A stretch of 64,000 nt of DNA from Rhizobium sp. J15 (GTDB lineage Bacteria > Pseudomonadota > Alphaproteobacteria > Rhizobiales > Rhizobiaceae). Of this stretch, positions 14,667 to 23,502 are shown one piece after another. The notes beneath the pieces were generated by a model that did not search any database, was not told the DNA's origin, and saw nothing but the letters and a program-made list of their open reading frames with translations. A program made the translations under genes and the position numbers. The stretch's first letter is position 1. Every line of letters starts with the position of its first letter. Location: assembly GCF_002531825.1 (NCBI RefSeq), contig NZ_NWSX01000025.1:1-64000 (forward strand). The letters run 5' to 3'.

Positions 14667-16028
14667 ATGGAACGACTGGAAACTGGGATTCATGCCGGCC
14701 GGCTTACGCCCGCCGAGTATGAGGCTAATTTTTCCGATCTGCATCCGCGCCTTGACAATCATGAGGCGCTGGTCGCCGCCGATCGCTGTTATTTCTGCTA
14801 TGACGCGCCGTGCATGACGGCCTGTCCCACCTCGATCGACATCCCGCTCTTCATCCGTCAGATTTCGACCGGCAATCCGCTCGGCTCGGCGAAGACGATC
14901 TTCGATCAGAACATTCTCGGCGGCATGTGCGCCCGCGTCTGTCCCACCGAAGAGCTCTGCGAACAGGCCTGTGTGCGCAACACGGCCGAAGAGCGGCCTG
15001 TCGAGATCGGCCGGCTGCAGCGTTATGCGACCGATGCCGCCATGCAGGCCGGCAAGCAATTCTATGTCAGGGCCGAAGCATCAGGAAAGAGGATCGCCGT
15101 CGTCGGCGCCGGCCCGGCCGGCCTTGCCGCAGCCCATCGGCTGGCGGTGAAAGGCCATTCCGTCACCATCTACGACGGCAGGGAAAAATCCGGCGGCCTC
15201 AACGAATACGGCATCGCCACCTATAAGACGGTCGACGATTTCGCTCAGCAGGAAGTCGATTACATCATGTCGATCGGCGGCATCGAGGTGCGCCACGGCG
15301 CCCTTCTCGGCCGCGACTTTTCGCTTTCCGATCTGCAGGCGCAATATGACGCCGTCTTCCTCGGCATCGGCCTTGCCGGCGTCAACGCGCTGCGCATCGA
15401 GGGCGAAAACCTTGCCGGCGTCGACGATGCCGTCGATTTCATCGCCGCACTCCGCCAGGCCGAAGACAAGAGCGACATCGCCATCGGCCGCCGCGTCGTC
15501 GTCCTTGGCGGCGGCATGACGGCGATCGACGCCGCGGTCCAGGCAAAGCTGCTTGGCGCCGAGGAGGTGACGATCTGTTACCGCCGCGGCAAGGAGCACA
15601 TGAATGCCTCGGAATACGAACAGGATCTGGCAAGCTCCAAGGGTGTGATCATCCGCCACTGGCTGGCGCCGAAATCGATCCTGTCGCAGGACGGCAAGGT
15701 CGCCGCCATCGAAGTGGAATATACCAAAATCCTGGACGGCCGCCTCGTCGGCACCGGCGAAACCGGCGTGATCGCCGCCGACCAGATCTTCAAGGCGATC
15801 GGCCAGACCTTTGAAGCCTCAGGGCTTGGCGCACTGCGTATGGAATCCGGCCGGATCGCGGTCGATGTCGAAGGCCGCACCTCGCTTGACGGCGTCTGGG
15901 CCGGCGGCGACTGCGTCTTCGGCGGCGAGGATCTCACGGTTTCCGCCGTTGCCCACGGCCGCGACGCGGCTGAATCCATCCATCGCACCCTTTCCGCAGC
16001 AGCCGCTCCGGCTGTCGCGGTTGCTTGA
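14667..16028 (+). CDS. preT: NAD-dependent dihydropyrimidine dehydrogenase subunit PreT/PydA
   Basis: The 453-residue flavoprotein resembles the glutamate-synthase small subunit. Its N-terminus has cysteine clusters for Fe-S binding (CYFCYDAPCMTACPTSIDIP, CARVCPTEELCEQACVR), followed by two dinucleotide folds (VVGAGPAGLAAA; VVLGGGMTAIDAA). With PreA it reduces uracil or thymine to the dihydropyrimidine using NADH. ATG 14667 has GAGGGA upstream. The frame extends to 14529 but that part is non-coding. The partner gene starts 14 bases downstream. Confidence 0.9.
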   Translation: MERLETGIHAGRLTPAEYEANFSDLHPRLDNHEALVAADRCYFCYDAPCMTACPTSIDIPLFIRQISTGNPLGSAKTIFDQNILGGMCARVCPTEELCEQACVRNTAEERPVEIGRLQRYATDAAMQAGKQFYVRAEASGKRIAVVGAGPAGLAAAHRLAVKGHSVTIYDGREKSGGLNEYGIATYKTVDDFAQQEVDYIMSIGGIEVRHGALLGRDFSLSDLQAQYDAVFLGIGLAGVNALRIEGENLAGVDDAVDFIAALRQAEDKSDIAIGRRVVVLGGGMTAIDAAVQAKLLGAEEVTICYRRGKEHMNASEYEQDLASSKGVIIRHWLAPKSILSQDGKVAAIEVEYTKILDGRLVGTGETGVIAADQIFKAIGQTFEASGLGALRMESGRIAVDVEGRTSLDGVWAGGDCVFGGEDLTVSAVAHGRDAAESIHRTLSAAAAPAVAVA

Positions 16029-16042
16029 GGGGAGAGAGAACA

Positions 16043-17356
16043 ATGGCTGATCTCCGCAATAATTTCGTCGGCATCAAATCCCCGAACCCGTTCTGGCTGG
16101 CATCCGCGCCGCCGACCGACAAGGCCTACAACGTCGAGCGCGCCTTCAAGGCCGGATGGGGCGGCGTGGTCTGGAAGACGCTTGGCGAGGAAGGCCCGCC
16201 CGTCGTCAACGTCAACGGCCCGCGCTACGGCGCGATCTGGGGCGCCGACCGCCGCCTGCTTGGCCTCAACAATATCGAGCTCATCACCGACCGCGACCTC
16301 TACACCAACCTGCGTGAGATGAAGCAGGTGAAGATGAACTGGCCGGACCGGGCGCTGATCGCCTCGATCATGGTGCCTTGCGAAGAGCAAGCCTGGAAGT
16401 CGATCCTGCCGCTCGTCGAAGAGACCGGCGCCGATGGCATCGAGCTCAATTTCGGCTGTCCGCACGGCATGTCGGAGCGCGGCATGGGCTCGGCTGTCGG
16501 CCAGGTGCCGGAATATATCGAAATGGTCGTGCGCTGGTGCAAGCAGTATACCCGCATGCCCGTCATCACCAAGCTGACGCCCAACATCACCGATATCCGC
16601 CGCCCCGCCCGCGCCGCCAAGGCCGGCGGCACAGACGCCGTCTCGCTGATCAACACGATCAATTCGATCGTCTCCGTCGATCTCGACAATTTCGCGCCCA
16701 ACCCGACGGTCGGCGGCAAGGGCAGCCATGGCGGCTATTGCGGCCCGGCGGTCAAGCCGATCGCCCTCAACATGGTGGCCGAGATCGCCCGCGATCCGGA
16801 GACCTACGGCCTGCCGATCTCGGGCATCGGCGGCATCACGACCTGGCGGGACGCGGCCGAATTCCTCGTTCTCGGCGCTGGCAACGTCCAGGTCTGCACC
16901 GCCGCCATGACCTACGGCTTCAAGATCGTGCAGGAGATGATCACCGGCCTCAGCGACTGGATGGATGAAAAGGGTCACAAAACCCTCGACGACATCACCG
17001 GCCGCGCCGTGCCCAACGTCACCGACTGGCAATATCTGAACCTCAACTACATCGCCAAGGCGAAGATCGACCAGGATGCCTGCATCAAATGCGGCCGCTG
17101 CTACATCGCCTGCGAGGACACCTCGCATCAGGCGATCACCAACGTCGTCAACGGCCTGCGCCATTTCGAGGTGATCGAAGAGGAATGCGTCGGCTGCAAT
17201 CTCTGCGTCAGCGTCTGCCCGGTCGAGAATTGCATCACCATGGAGCAGCTTCCAGCCGGCTCGCTCGACAAGCGCACCGGCAAGGTGGTCGATCCGAACT
17301 ACGCCAACTGGACGACGCACCCGAACAACCCGATGGCTCGCCAGGCGGCGGAGTAA
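16043..17356 (+). CDS. preA: NAD-dependent dihydropyrimidine dehydrogenase subunit PreA/PydB
   Basis: The 437-residue protein has a dihydroorotate-dehydrogenase-like TIM barrel (about 1-310; NPFWLASAPPTDKAYNVERA, ELNFGCPHGMSERGMG) and a C-terminal pair of 4Fe-4S motifs (CIKCGRCYIAC; CVGCNLCVSVCP). It is the catalytic, FMN-binding subunit of the first step of reductive pyrimidine degradation. Steps two and three are encoded 13 kb downstream (30484 and 28644). Confidence 0.92.
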   Translation: MADLRNNFVGIKSPNPFWLASAPPTDKAYNVERAFKAGWGGVVWKTLGEEGPPVVNVNGPRYGAIWGADRRLLGLNNIELITDRDLYTNLREMKQVKMNWPDRALIASIMVPCEEQAWKSILPLVEETGADGIELNFGCPHGMSERGMGSAVGQVPEYIEMVVRWCKQYTRMPVITKLTPNITDIRRPARAAKAGGTDAVSLINTINSIVSVDLDNFAPNPTVGGKGSHGGYCGPAVKPIALNMVAEIARDPETYGLPISGIGGITTWRDAAEFLVLGAGNVQVCTAAMTYGFKIVQEMITGLSDWMDEKGHKTLDDITGRAVPNVTDWQYLNLNYIAKAKIDQDACIKCGRCYIACEDTSHQAITNVVNGLRHFEVIEEECVGCNLCVSVCPVENCITMEQLPAGSLDKRTGKVVDPNYANWTTHPNNPMARQAAE

Positions 17357-17363
17357 CGGCTTT

Positions 17364-17398
17364 GCAACGCCGCGGAGACGTTCGATCCGCGGCGTTGC
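17364..17398 (+). terminator. Hairpin terminator after preTA
   Basis: GCAACGCCGCGG and CCGCGGCGTTGC make a perfect 12-bp stem with an 11-base loop, starting eight bases after the preA stop. A short CTT follows, without a long T run. Confidence 0.7.
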
Positions 17399-17487
17399 CT
17401 TGAACCGGCAATGCCATGCTCAACCAAGAGATCCTCGAAAGAGGCGAATGGCGCTTGGGAGCATCGATCGGAACCAGGCCCGCCAGC

Positions 17488-18483
17488 TCAAACGGATGTC
17501 GGCCCCAGCGCGTCAGTCTTGAACGAGGGTAGAACCTCTCTCCCAAAGGCTTCGATGAACGCGCGCTGATTGCGACCGACATTGTGAACGTAGATCTCCT
17601 CGAATCCCATCGCGGCATCGGCCTTCAGCAATTCGACATGACGTCGCGGATCGGCCGAGATGCGCACATGCTCGTCCATATCCTCCGGCCGCACCTTGAG
17701 GCAGGCCTCGTCGAACTCCTCCGGCAAGCGAAGCGTTTCCGAGATCGCAGCAGAGATCGCGTTGCTGCGCCACTGGTCGAAGGCGTTCGCCCTGGCCTCC
17801 TCGTCGGAACCGGCAAAGGAAACATGTGTCTGTAGATAGAGCGGTTTCCCCTTCCCGCCGCCGCGCCGAAAGGCATCGATGATTTCGCCGAGCTTGTCCC
17901 GCGGCTGATTGATGGTGATAAGCGCATCCGCCCAGCCCCCTGCGAACTCCGCCGTATTCGGCGAAAGCGCTCCGGCGACGATCCGGGGAACCTTGTCGGG
18001 GAGCGTATGGACGCGCGCCTGATCGACTTTGATCGGCTCCATCCGGCTAACAAGCTTGCCTGCCCAGAGCTCGCGTATGATCTCGACCGCCGCCCGCAGC
18101 CTTTCGTTTCTTTCAGGCTTGGAGGGCCAGCGTTCGCCGATGACGTGCTCGTTCATCGCCTGCCCGGTGCCGACGGCGATCCACGGCAATCGTCCCGGAA
18201 ACATCTGCGCGACCGTCGCTCCGGCCTGTGCAGTGATCGCCGGATGATAGCGCCATGCCATCGGAACGGTGATGATGCCGAACGGAATGGATTGCGTCGC
18301 CTGCAGCGCCGCCCCCAGCCAGGCCCAGGCAAATCCCGACTGCCCCTGCCTCTCGCTCCACGGCGTCAGGTGGTCGGACGACATCACCGCCCCGAACCCG
18401 GCAGCCTCCGCAGCCTGCACATATCCAAGAAGCTCGGCCGGCGAAAATTGTTCATGGGAAGCGTGATAACCGATCAGCGTCAT
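17488..18483 (-). CDS. LLM-class flavin oxidoreductase (non-F420 type)
   Basis: The 331-residue protein is a luciferase-like monooxygenase barrel: MTLIGYHASHEQFSPAELLG, GAVMSSDHLTPW, GRLPWIAVGTGQAMNEHVIG. It resembles a group of F420-dependent-like enzymes found in bacteria that lack F420 and presumed to use FMN. Substrate unknown. ATG 18483 is preceded by GGGGAC. The 50-residue extension in the longer frame (to 18633) is dropped. Confidence 0.85.
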   Translation of the reverse strand: MTLIGYHASHEQFSPAELLGYVQAAEAAGFGAVMSSDHLTPWSERQGQSGFAWAWLGAALQATQSIPFGIITVPMAWRYHPAITAQAGATVAQMFPGRLPWIAVGTGQAMNEHVIGERWPSKPERNERLRAAVEIIRELWAGKLVSRMEPIKVDQARVHTLPDKVPRIVAGALSPNTAEFAGGWADALITINQPRDKLGEIIDAFRRGGGKGKPLYLQTHVSFAGSDEEARANAFDQWRSNAISAAISETLRLPEEFDEACLKVRPEDMDEHVRISADPRRHVELLKADAAMGFEEIYVHNVGRNQRAFIEAFGREVLPSFKTDALGPTSV

Positions 18484-18774
18484 GATCCGTCCCCTTTCAG
18501 CAACTGGCAGTCGTACCCATAGGGCGCTAGCCGCAGCTGCTTCGGTTCGACATCGCGACAAGTTCCTGCGGCCGCCATTGGAAACGTATAACTGATCGAG
18601 TGAGACCGGGTTCCTTGGTTTCCGCCGCCCCACCGCTCGGGGATTCGCCGCATGGCCTTTGGGACAGAGCGTGACGACTTTGCAGAGGCGGTTTCAAGAA
18701 CTGCTGCCTGCAATCCGGCCGCTATGACGGCATCGAACGGGATCTCTATTTTTAGGGACCGCGACTGAAAGCAG
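18484..18774. other. Gap between the LLM gene and prfH
   Basis: About 290 bases with no supportable gene. It should contain the promoter of the LLM oxidoreductase (minus strand). I see no recognisable operator or RNA. Confidence 0.4.
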
Positions 18775-18799
18775 CGGCGCCCTTCATCGAAGGGCGCCG
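18775..18799 (-). terminator. Hairpin terminator after prfH
   Basis: CGGCGCCCTTC-ATC-GAAGGGCGCCG is an 11-bp perfect stem 30 bases after the prfH stop, followed on the minus strand by CTGCTTTC. It closes the rtcB-prfH transcription unit. Confidence 0.7.
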
Positions 18800-18828
18800 T
18801 TTGTTGTTGCGGTCGGACCGAAGCCCGG

Positions 18829-19442
18829 TCAAAGCTTGAAAGCCTTGACCTCGTTGCCTCGCTCGATGGTCCGGTTGGCAATGAAGCGTCCGGATTTGGC
18901 CGCCTCCTGCTTTTCAGCCTCGAGTTGATGCAACATCGCCGCAAGACGCCGAAGCGCCAGGGCTTTGTTGCGGTGCTGGGAGCGCTCGTCACGCGCCGTC
19001 ACAACGATTCCGGTCGGCCGATGCAGGACACGTACCGCACTGTCGGTGGTGTTTGATGCTGACCGCCCGGTCCGCCTGCCCGCAACGTCTCGAACCGCAG
19101 GTCGGCCGGATCGATCGTCACCTCGCCGCCCTCCGGTCTGGCCTCGATACGCTGAACCGCAACGTACCAGTTCTGCCGTTTGTGACCAGAACGCACCGGG
19201 CTCTTGAAGGTAAACCTGATCGTGCCGGAATATCCGGCAGCAATCCGTTCCGCCCCGATACCATCGAGGCTGACGATCGCCGACTTCGCACCGTGCTGGT
19301 CCGGCATCGGACCGAGGCTGGCCTCGAAAGAGCAGCCAAGACCCATCGCCTCACGTTCGAGGATGCCGAGAAGCGCAGAGAGTGCGATACGACATTCGAC
19401 CGGGCCGTTGCCCGATGTGACAAGAAGATCAATAGCGCTCAT
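18829..19442 (-). pseudogene. prfH: Peptide chain release factor H (PrfH), frameshifted at the GGQ motif
   Basis: Starting at ATG 19442 (AAGGAGG upstream) the frame encodes the PrfH N-terminus (MSAIDLLVTSGNGPVECRIA) up to RAGGPGGQHQ, the peptidyl-release GGQ loop. Directly after, the expected NTTDSAVRVLHRPTGIVV continues in another frame and runs to a stop at 18831-18829 (ending EVKAFKL). The zero frame instead ends at 18999. One base missing from the A run at 19052-19054 (plus strand TTT) explains it: CAA-AAC would restore the frame. It could be genuine decay, a sequencing indel, or programmed frameshifting. PrfH rescues ribosomes with a cleaved decoding centre together with RtcB. Its start overlaps the rtcB end. 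Confidence 0.85.
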
Positions 19443-20652
19443 GGTCGCGGCCTCCTTGCCGACGATATTCAGGTTTTCGCCGACGCTGCTCGACCTCCGC
19501 CTCGTCGACCGCCCTCTTGAAGGTGACAAGCGGCCGCAAGCTGGCAAGCCCGACGATCAGTCCCTCCTTTTCGAGATCGCTCACCACCTGCCCGGCATCC
19601 TTGTAGGCCGACGCCGCTTCTTCGACGACGAGAGAGCGATCGTCGCAGATGGCGATACCGCCCCAGGGATTGCGCAGCAGCTGTTCGCGTTCGGACCGAT
19701 TGCGGCCGACACGCCCATGCATCGTGGCGCGATCGTATTTGCGGCCGGCCCCATGAGAGATGCCGCCGAGCGAACGGCCGATGCCGGCATCCGCGACAAC
19801 CACGTGGCTGAGGCTGGCGCGAGACCCGGCAATCGGTGCAAGCTCGCCGGGTTCGACGGCCGCAGCGCCCTTGTAATGCACAAACCCGCGATCCAGGCGG
19901 CGAACGAGATTGTGCGGTATGTCGGCGATGAGGCGCAGATCGGTGCGAAGCGCCGCAGCCGCCCGCGCTGCGATCAGCCTCCGGTTCAGCGATGCCCAGG
20001 CAACGCAGCGATCATGGCTCGCAAGCCACGCCGCGCCGGCTTCCGAACCTGGATCGAGACCGGCTGCAAGCCCCGAATGAGCGGTCACCGTCTCCGCGAA
20101 GACGGCGGCGCCAAGGGAGCGTGAGCCGGAATGAACGAGGAGGTAAAGCCCCTGATCGTCGAGACCGGCAGCACGTCCGCCCTCGGCAAGATCTTCTACC
20201 GCCTGCAGCTCGCAGAAATGGTTGCCGCCACCGATCGTGCCCAAAGCACCGGGCACCAGGTCGGCGGGCAGCCCTGCTTCGGCGAGCCATTCGCCTGCCT
20301 CGCCTATCGTTTGCATTTCAAGCCGGCGAAGCCGCTCCGCAGCCTTGTCGATCTTCAGTTTGCGCAACGGCAGATCGAGGCCGAAGAGCGACATGCCGCA
20401 GCCGATATCGTTGCCGATCAGCAGCGGGTGCAGCCTGGATGACAGCAGGGCGACACCGGTCGCACCGTATTTGCCGGGATGCAGATCCGGAAAGGCCGCG
20501 ATTTCCAATACGCCCGGCAGTCGTGACATCTCGTCGAGCTGGTCCAAGGCCGCGCCTTCGATCCAGGCGGAACCGGAAAAGAAACGATTGATGACCGCCG
20601 GATGAGCCAACGACGTCATCGGGGAGCTTCCGCTCCCGATAGAATTGCCCAT
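19429..20652 (-). CDS. rtcB: RtcB-family RNA ligase (RtcB2 type, paired with PrfH)
   Basis: The 407-residue protein has the RtcB signature residues: DLHPGKYGATGVALLS, GNDIGCGMSLFG (metal Asp/Cys), GTIGGGNHFCEL (metal His), VHSGSRSLG, and GISHGAGRKYDRATM with the guanylated His. The MGNSI start at 20652 matches the shorter RtcB2 subgroup that is linked to prfH and lacks archease. It ligates RNA 2',3'-cyclic phosphate ends. With PrfH it repairs 16S rRNA cut by ribotoxins in E. coli. It overlaps prfH by 14 bases. Confidence 0.9.
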   Translation of the reverse strand: MGNSIGSGSSPMTSLAHPAVINRFFSGSAWIEGAALDQLDEMSRLPGVLEIAAFPDLHPGKYGATGVALLSSRLHPLLIGNDIGCGMSLFGLDLPLRKLKIDKAAERLRRLEMQTIGEAGEWLAEAGLPADLVPGALGTIGGGNHFCELQAVEDLAEGGRAAGLDDQGLYLLVHSGSRSLGAAVFAETVTAHSGLAAGLDPGSEAGAAWLASHDRCVAWASLNRRLIAARAAAALRTDLRLIADIPHNLVRRLDRGFVHYKGAAAVEPGELAPIAGSRASLSHVVVADAGIGRSLGGISHGAGRKYDRATMHGRVGRNRSEREQLLRNPWGGIAICDDRSLVVEEAASAYKDAGQVVSDLEKEGLIVGLASLRPLVTFKRAVDEAEVEQRRRKPEYRRQGGRDHERY

Positions 20653-20853
20653 GATAATGAACTCTGGATATGAGTGGTCTTTCATCGCCTGAGATGGCGA
20701 TGTTCAACCGGCCTGCATCAGCCATTGGCTGAGTTAAGCCGAAACCCTCTCGGGGCGTGCGGAGATATTTGTCATCGTGGCGCTCCCTTCATCCAGAACA
20801 ATCGAGAGCGCCCCTTTAGGGGAAGTCGGATATAAATGCAAGCATGACGCGCT

Positions 20854-21855
20854 TCAGCCGCCGAATGATTTCCGGTAGGCATGCGGGCTCGTTCCGAGCC
20901 GCCGGCGGAAGTGGTGCCGCATCGTCGCCAGCGTGCCGAAGCCGCTTGATATTGCGATGTCGTCCAGCGAGACGGCAAGCTCCCTTTCGAGAAGATCGCG
21001 GGCATGGCGCAGCCGCTCCTTCAGCAGCCATTCGCCGACGCTGAGGCCTGTCGTTGATTCGAAGCGGCGCTGGAAGGTGCGCATGCTCATGCCCGCCCTC
21101 TTGGCGAGCAGGCTGATCGGCTGCTCCTCGGCGAGGCTTTCGCGCATCCATTCGATCAGCGGGCCGAGGCGAATACCCTCGCGCTCCTGCGGCACCGGTG
21201 CGCTGATGAACTGCGCCTGCCCGCCTTCGCGATGCGGCGGCACGACGAGGCGGCGGGCGACGCTGTTGACGGCCTCCGAGCCGAAATCGCCGCGCACGAC
21301 ATGCAGGCAAAGATCGATGCCGGCGGCACTGCCGGCCGCCGTCAGCAGGCTGCCCTCGTCGATGTAGAGGACGTCGGCATCCAGCGTGATATCGGGATAA
21401 CGCGCGGCGATCGAGGCGACATAGCGCCAATGCGTCGTCGCCCTGCGATTGGCGAGCAGCCCGGAGCCGGCGAGGACCGCAACGCCGGAGCAGAGCGACA
21501 TGATGCGCGCACCGCGCTGATGCGCCGCCCTGAGTGCGGCCGCGAGCGGCTCCGGCACCGGCGCATCGATCGACCGCCAGCCGGGCACGACGATCAGGTC
21601 CGCCTCGTCGAGCACTTCCAGCCCCTTGTCGACCGCGACGCTCAATCCGCCGGCGGCGCGAAGCGGGCCCGGCTCGATGCCGCAAACGGAGAAGCGATAC
21701 CAGCCTTCGCCCATCTCGGGACGCGGCAGGCCGAAGACCTCATAGGCAATCCCGAATTCGAAGGTGCAGAGCCCGTCATAGGCGAGCACTGCGACCAGCG
21801 GCCCTTTGGTCTGCTGCGGCGATGCGTTTGGCATGATCTTTACGCTGTCGGTCAT
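20854..21855 (-). CDS. ftrA: GlxA/FtrA-type AraC-family transcriptional regulator
   Basis: The 333-residue protein couples a DJ-1/PfpI-like domain (about 20-190; VVPGWRSIDAPVPEPLAAAL, IMSLCSGVAVLAGSG with the nucleophile-elbow Cys) to a C-terminal AraC double helix-turn-helix (SLLAKRAGMSMRTFQRRFES; AISSGFGTLATMRHHFRRRL). It is divergent from the rhodanese gene with 71 bases between starts. This matches the FtrA group, which is commonly next to a rhodanese gene, so it probably controls that gene. Confidence 0.88.
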   Translation of the reverse strand: MTDSVKIMPNASPQQTKGPLVAVLAYDGLCTFEFGIAYEVFGLPRPEMGEGWYRFSVCGIEPGPLRAAGGLSVAVDKGLEVLDEADLIVVPGWRSIDAPVPEPLAAALRAAHQRGARIMSLCSGVAVLAGSGLLANRRATTHWRYVASIAARYPDITLDADVLYIDEGSLLTAAGSAAGIDLCLHVVRGDFGSEAVNSVARRLVVPPHREGGQAQFISAPVPQEREGIRLGPLIEWMRESLAEEQPISLLAKRAGMSMRTFQRRFESTTGLSVGEWLLKERLRHARDLLERELAVSLDDIAISSGFGTLATMRHHFRRRLGTSPHAYRKSFGG

Positions 21856-21926
21856 GATGGCCAGTTTCGCAGATTTCTAGCATCGGCGATACCAGGCGGC
21901 AATTCCAACACCGAGGGAAAAGACCG

Positions 21927-22337
21927 ATGCCAAGCCCCGTCTCCGAAATACCCGCCGCCGCACCCGATCTCGCCGCCGCCCATTATGCCGCCAAGCTCGC
22001 CTTCGAAACCGATTGTTCGGACGTCCGCGCCGCCTTCGCCTCCGGCAAAATCGATTTCGTCCTGCTCGATGTGCGCTCGCCGGCGCTGTTTGCGCAATCC
22101 CATGTGCCGGGCGCGATCAACCTGCCGCACGGCAAGATGACCGCGCATCGCATGTCGGAATGGCCGAGGGACACGCTGTTCGTCGTCTATTGCGCCGGCC
22201 CTCATTGCAACGGCGCCGACAAGGCCGCTTTCCGCCTCGCCAAGCTCGGCCTCCAGGCCAAGCTGATGATCGGCGGCATCACCGGCTGGGCCGACGAAGG
22301 TTTCGCCTTCGAAAGCGAGGCAATCGCTGCCGAATAA
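21927..22337 (+). CDS. Single-domain rhodanese-like protein
   Basis: The 136-residue protein contains one rhodanese domain: FVLLDVRSPALFAQSHVPGA, INLPHGKM, and the active-site loop VVYCAGPHCNGADKAA with catalytic Cys89. It could transfer sulfane sulfur to thiophilic acceptors in the cytoplasm. GAGGGAAAAG precedes the ATG. The divergent FtrA-type regulator suggests inducible expression, but the inducer is unknown. Confidence 0.88.
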   Translation: MPSPVSEIPAAAPDLAAAHYAAKLAFETDCSDVRAAFASGKIDFVLLDVRSPALFAQSHVPGAINLPHGKMTAHRMSEWPRDTLFVVYCAGPHCNGADKAAFRLAKLGLQAKLMIGGITGWADEGFAFESEAIAAE

Positions 22338-22376
22338 CAGCAAGCTCCCCTCCACGATGCGGGGGGAGCGCTTGTT

Positions 22377-23399
22377 TCAAAACTCGATGACGACCTTGCC
22401 GAACGGGCCGCGATAGAGATGATCGAGCGCCTGCGGCAGTTCCTCGAAGGCATAGCGCCGGTCGATGACAGGCTTCAGGCCGGTGCGGTCGACGGCGCGC
22501 ACCAGATCTTCCAGCGCCCGGCGGTGGCCGACCGAAATTCCCTGTATGACGGGTGCCTTCAAAAGCAGGGGCGCCGCGGGCCCCGAGACGTCGAAACCCT
22601 CGAACACGCCGATCACCGAGATGCGGCCGTTGACCGCCACGGCCTTCAGCGCCTGGCCGAGATGCGGTCCGCCGACGATCTCAAGCACGTGGTCGGCGCC
22701 GTAATCGCCGGTCAAGCGATAAAGCTGCTCCACCCAGTCGCCTTCGTGCCGGTTGATCAGATGATCGGCGCCGAGCGCCGACGCCCATTCGAGCTTTTCG
22801 GTGCTGCCTGACGTGATAAAGACCTCGGCGCCATGCGCCTTGGCGATCTGCAGGCCGAAGAGCGCGACACCGCCGGTTCCCTGCACCAGCACCTTATCGC
22901 CAGCCTTGAGCCTGCCGCATTCAATGAGGGCGAACCATGCCGTCAGGCCGGCGCAGGGCAGCGTGCTTGCTTCGGCGGCATCGAGTGTATCAGGCGCAAG
23001 CGTGAACCACTTCTCGGAAAGCACGCTATGTTCGGACAGCACGCCCGGATAGAAGCCGCCGCGTGTATGATAGTGCGGAGTGCGGGCTGTGCCCGGCCCG
23101 CGCCCCTCGATCCAGTCCGGGGAAAAGGTCGAGATCACCCGGTCGCCGGCTTTGAAGCGGGTGACATCCGGCCCGACGGCCTCGACCACGCCTGCCATGT
23201 CCGAGGCCGGCACGAAGGGAAATTGCAGCGGCAGCCCCATGCCGCTCTCCAGCACCAGCCTGTCGCGGAAATTGAGAGACACCGCCTGCGTCCGCACCCG
23301 GACCATCGTGCCTGACACTTCGGGAATTCCGGCTTCACCGATCTTCAGATCAGCTTCCGGTCCGATCGCCTCTGTCTGCCACTGCCTTGTCGTCTGCAT
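22377..23399 (-). CDS. MDR-family NAD(P)-dependent alcohol dehydrogenase / quinone oxidoreductase-like protein
   Basis: The 340-residue protein has the GroES-like N-terminal domain (SLNFRDRLVLESGMG, FPFVPASDMAGVVEAVGPDV) and a Rossmann NAD(P) domain (VLVQGTGGVALFGLQIAKAHG). It lacks the four-cysteine structural zinc lobe, so it groups with zinc-independent members. Reaction uncertain. ATG 23399 follows AAGGAG. The frame extends to 23504 without support. It is divergent from a LysR gene. Confidence 0.85.
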   Translation of the reverse strand: MQTTRQWQTEAIGPEADLKIGEAGIPEVSGTMVRVRTQAVSLNFRDRLVLESGMGLPLQFPFVPASDMAGVVEAVGPDVTRFKAGDRVISTFSPDWIEGRGPGTARTPHYHTRGGFYPGVLSEHSVLSEKWFTLAPDTLDAAEASTLPCAGLTAWFALIECGRLKAGDKVLVQGTGGVALFGLQIAKAHGAEVFITSGSTEKLEWASALGADHLINRHEGDWVEQLYRLTGDYGADHVLEIVGGPHLGQALKAVAVNGRISVIGVFEGFDVSGPAAPLLLKAPVIQGISVGHRRALEDLVRAVDRTGLKPVIDRRYAFEELPQALDHLYRGPFGKVVIEF

Positions 23400-23456
23400 C
23401 TCTCTGCTCCTTCTCGGTTGGAGGAGCCGCAGATATATCGTTGAATATTCGTCCGC

Positions 23457-23477
23457 TGTTGCGATATTATTGCGACA
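23457..23477. promoter_or_regulatory. Candidate LysR binding site in the divergent promoter
   Basis: TGTTGC-N9-GCGACA is a near-perfect inverted repeat (one mismatch), and TTGCGA is also repeated directly 11 bases apart. It lies between the starts of the divergent dehydrogenase and LysR genes, where LysR regulators normally bind. Confidence 0.5.
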
Positions 23478-23502
23478 GAATGGTGCCATAGTGGAAACAA
23501 AC

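Noticed and set aside
15578..17320. 580-codon open frame antisense to preTA
   Set aside because: GC-rich shadow with no recognisable motif. The plus-strand genes are intact and well supported.
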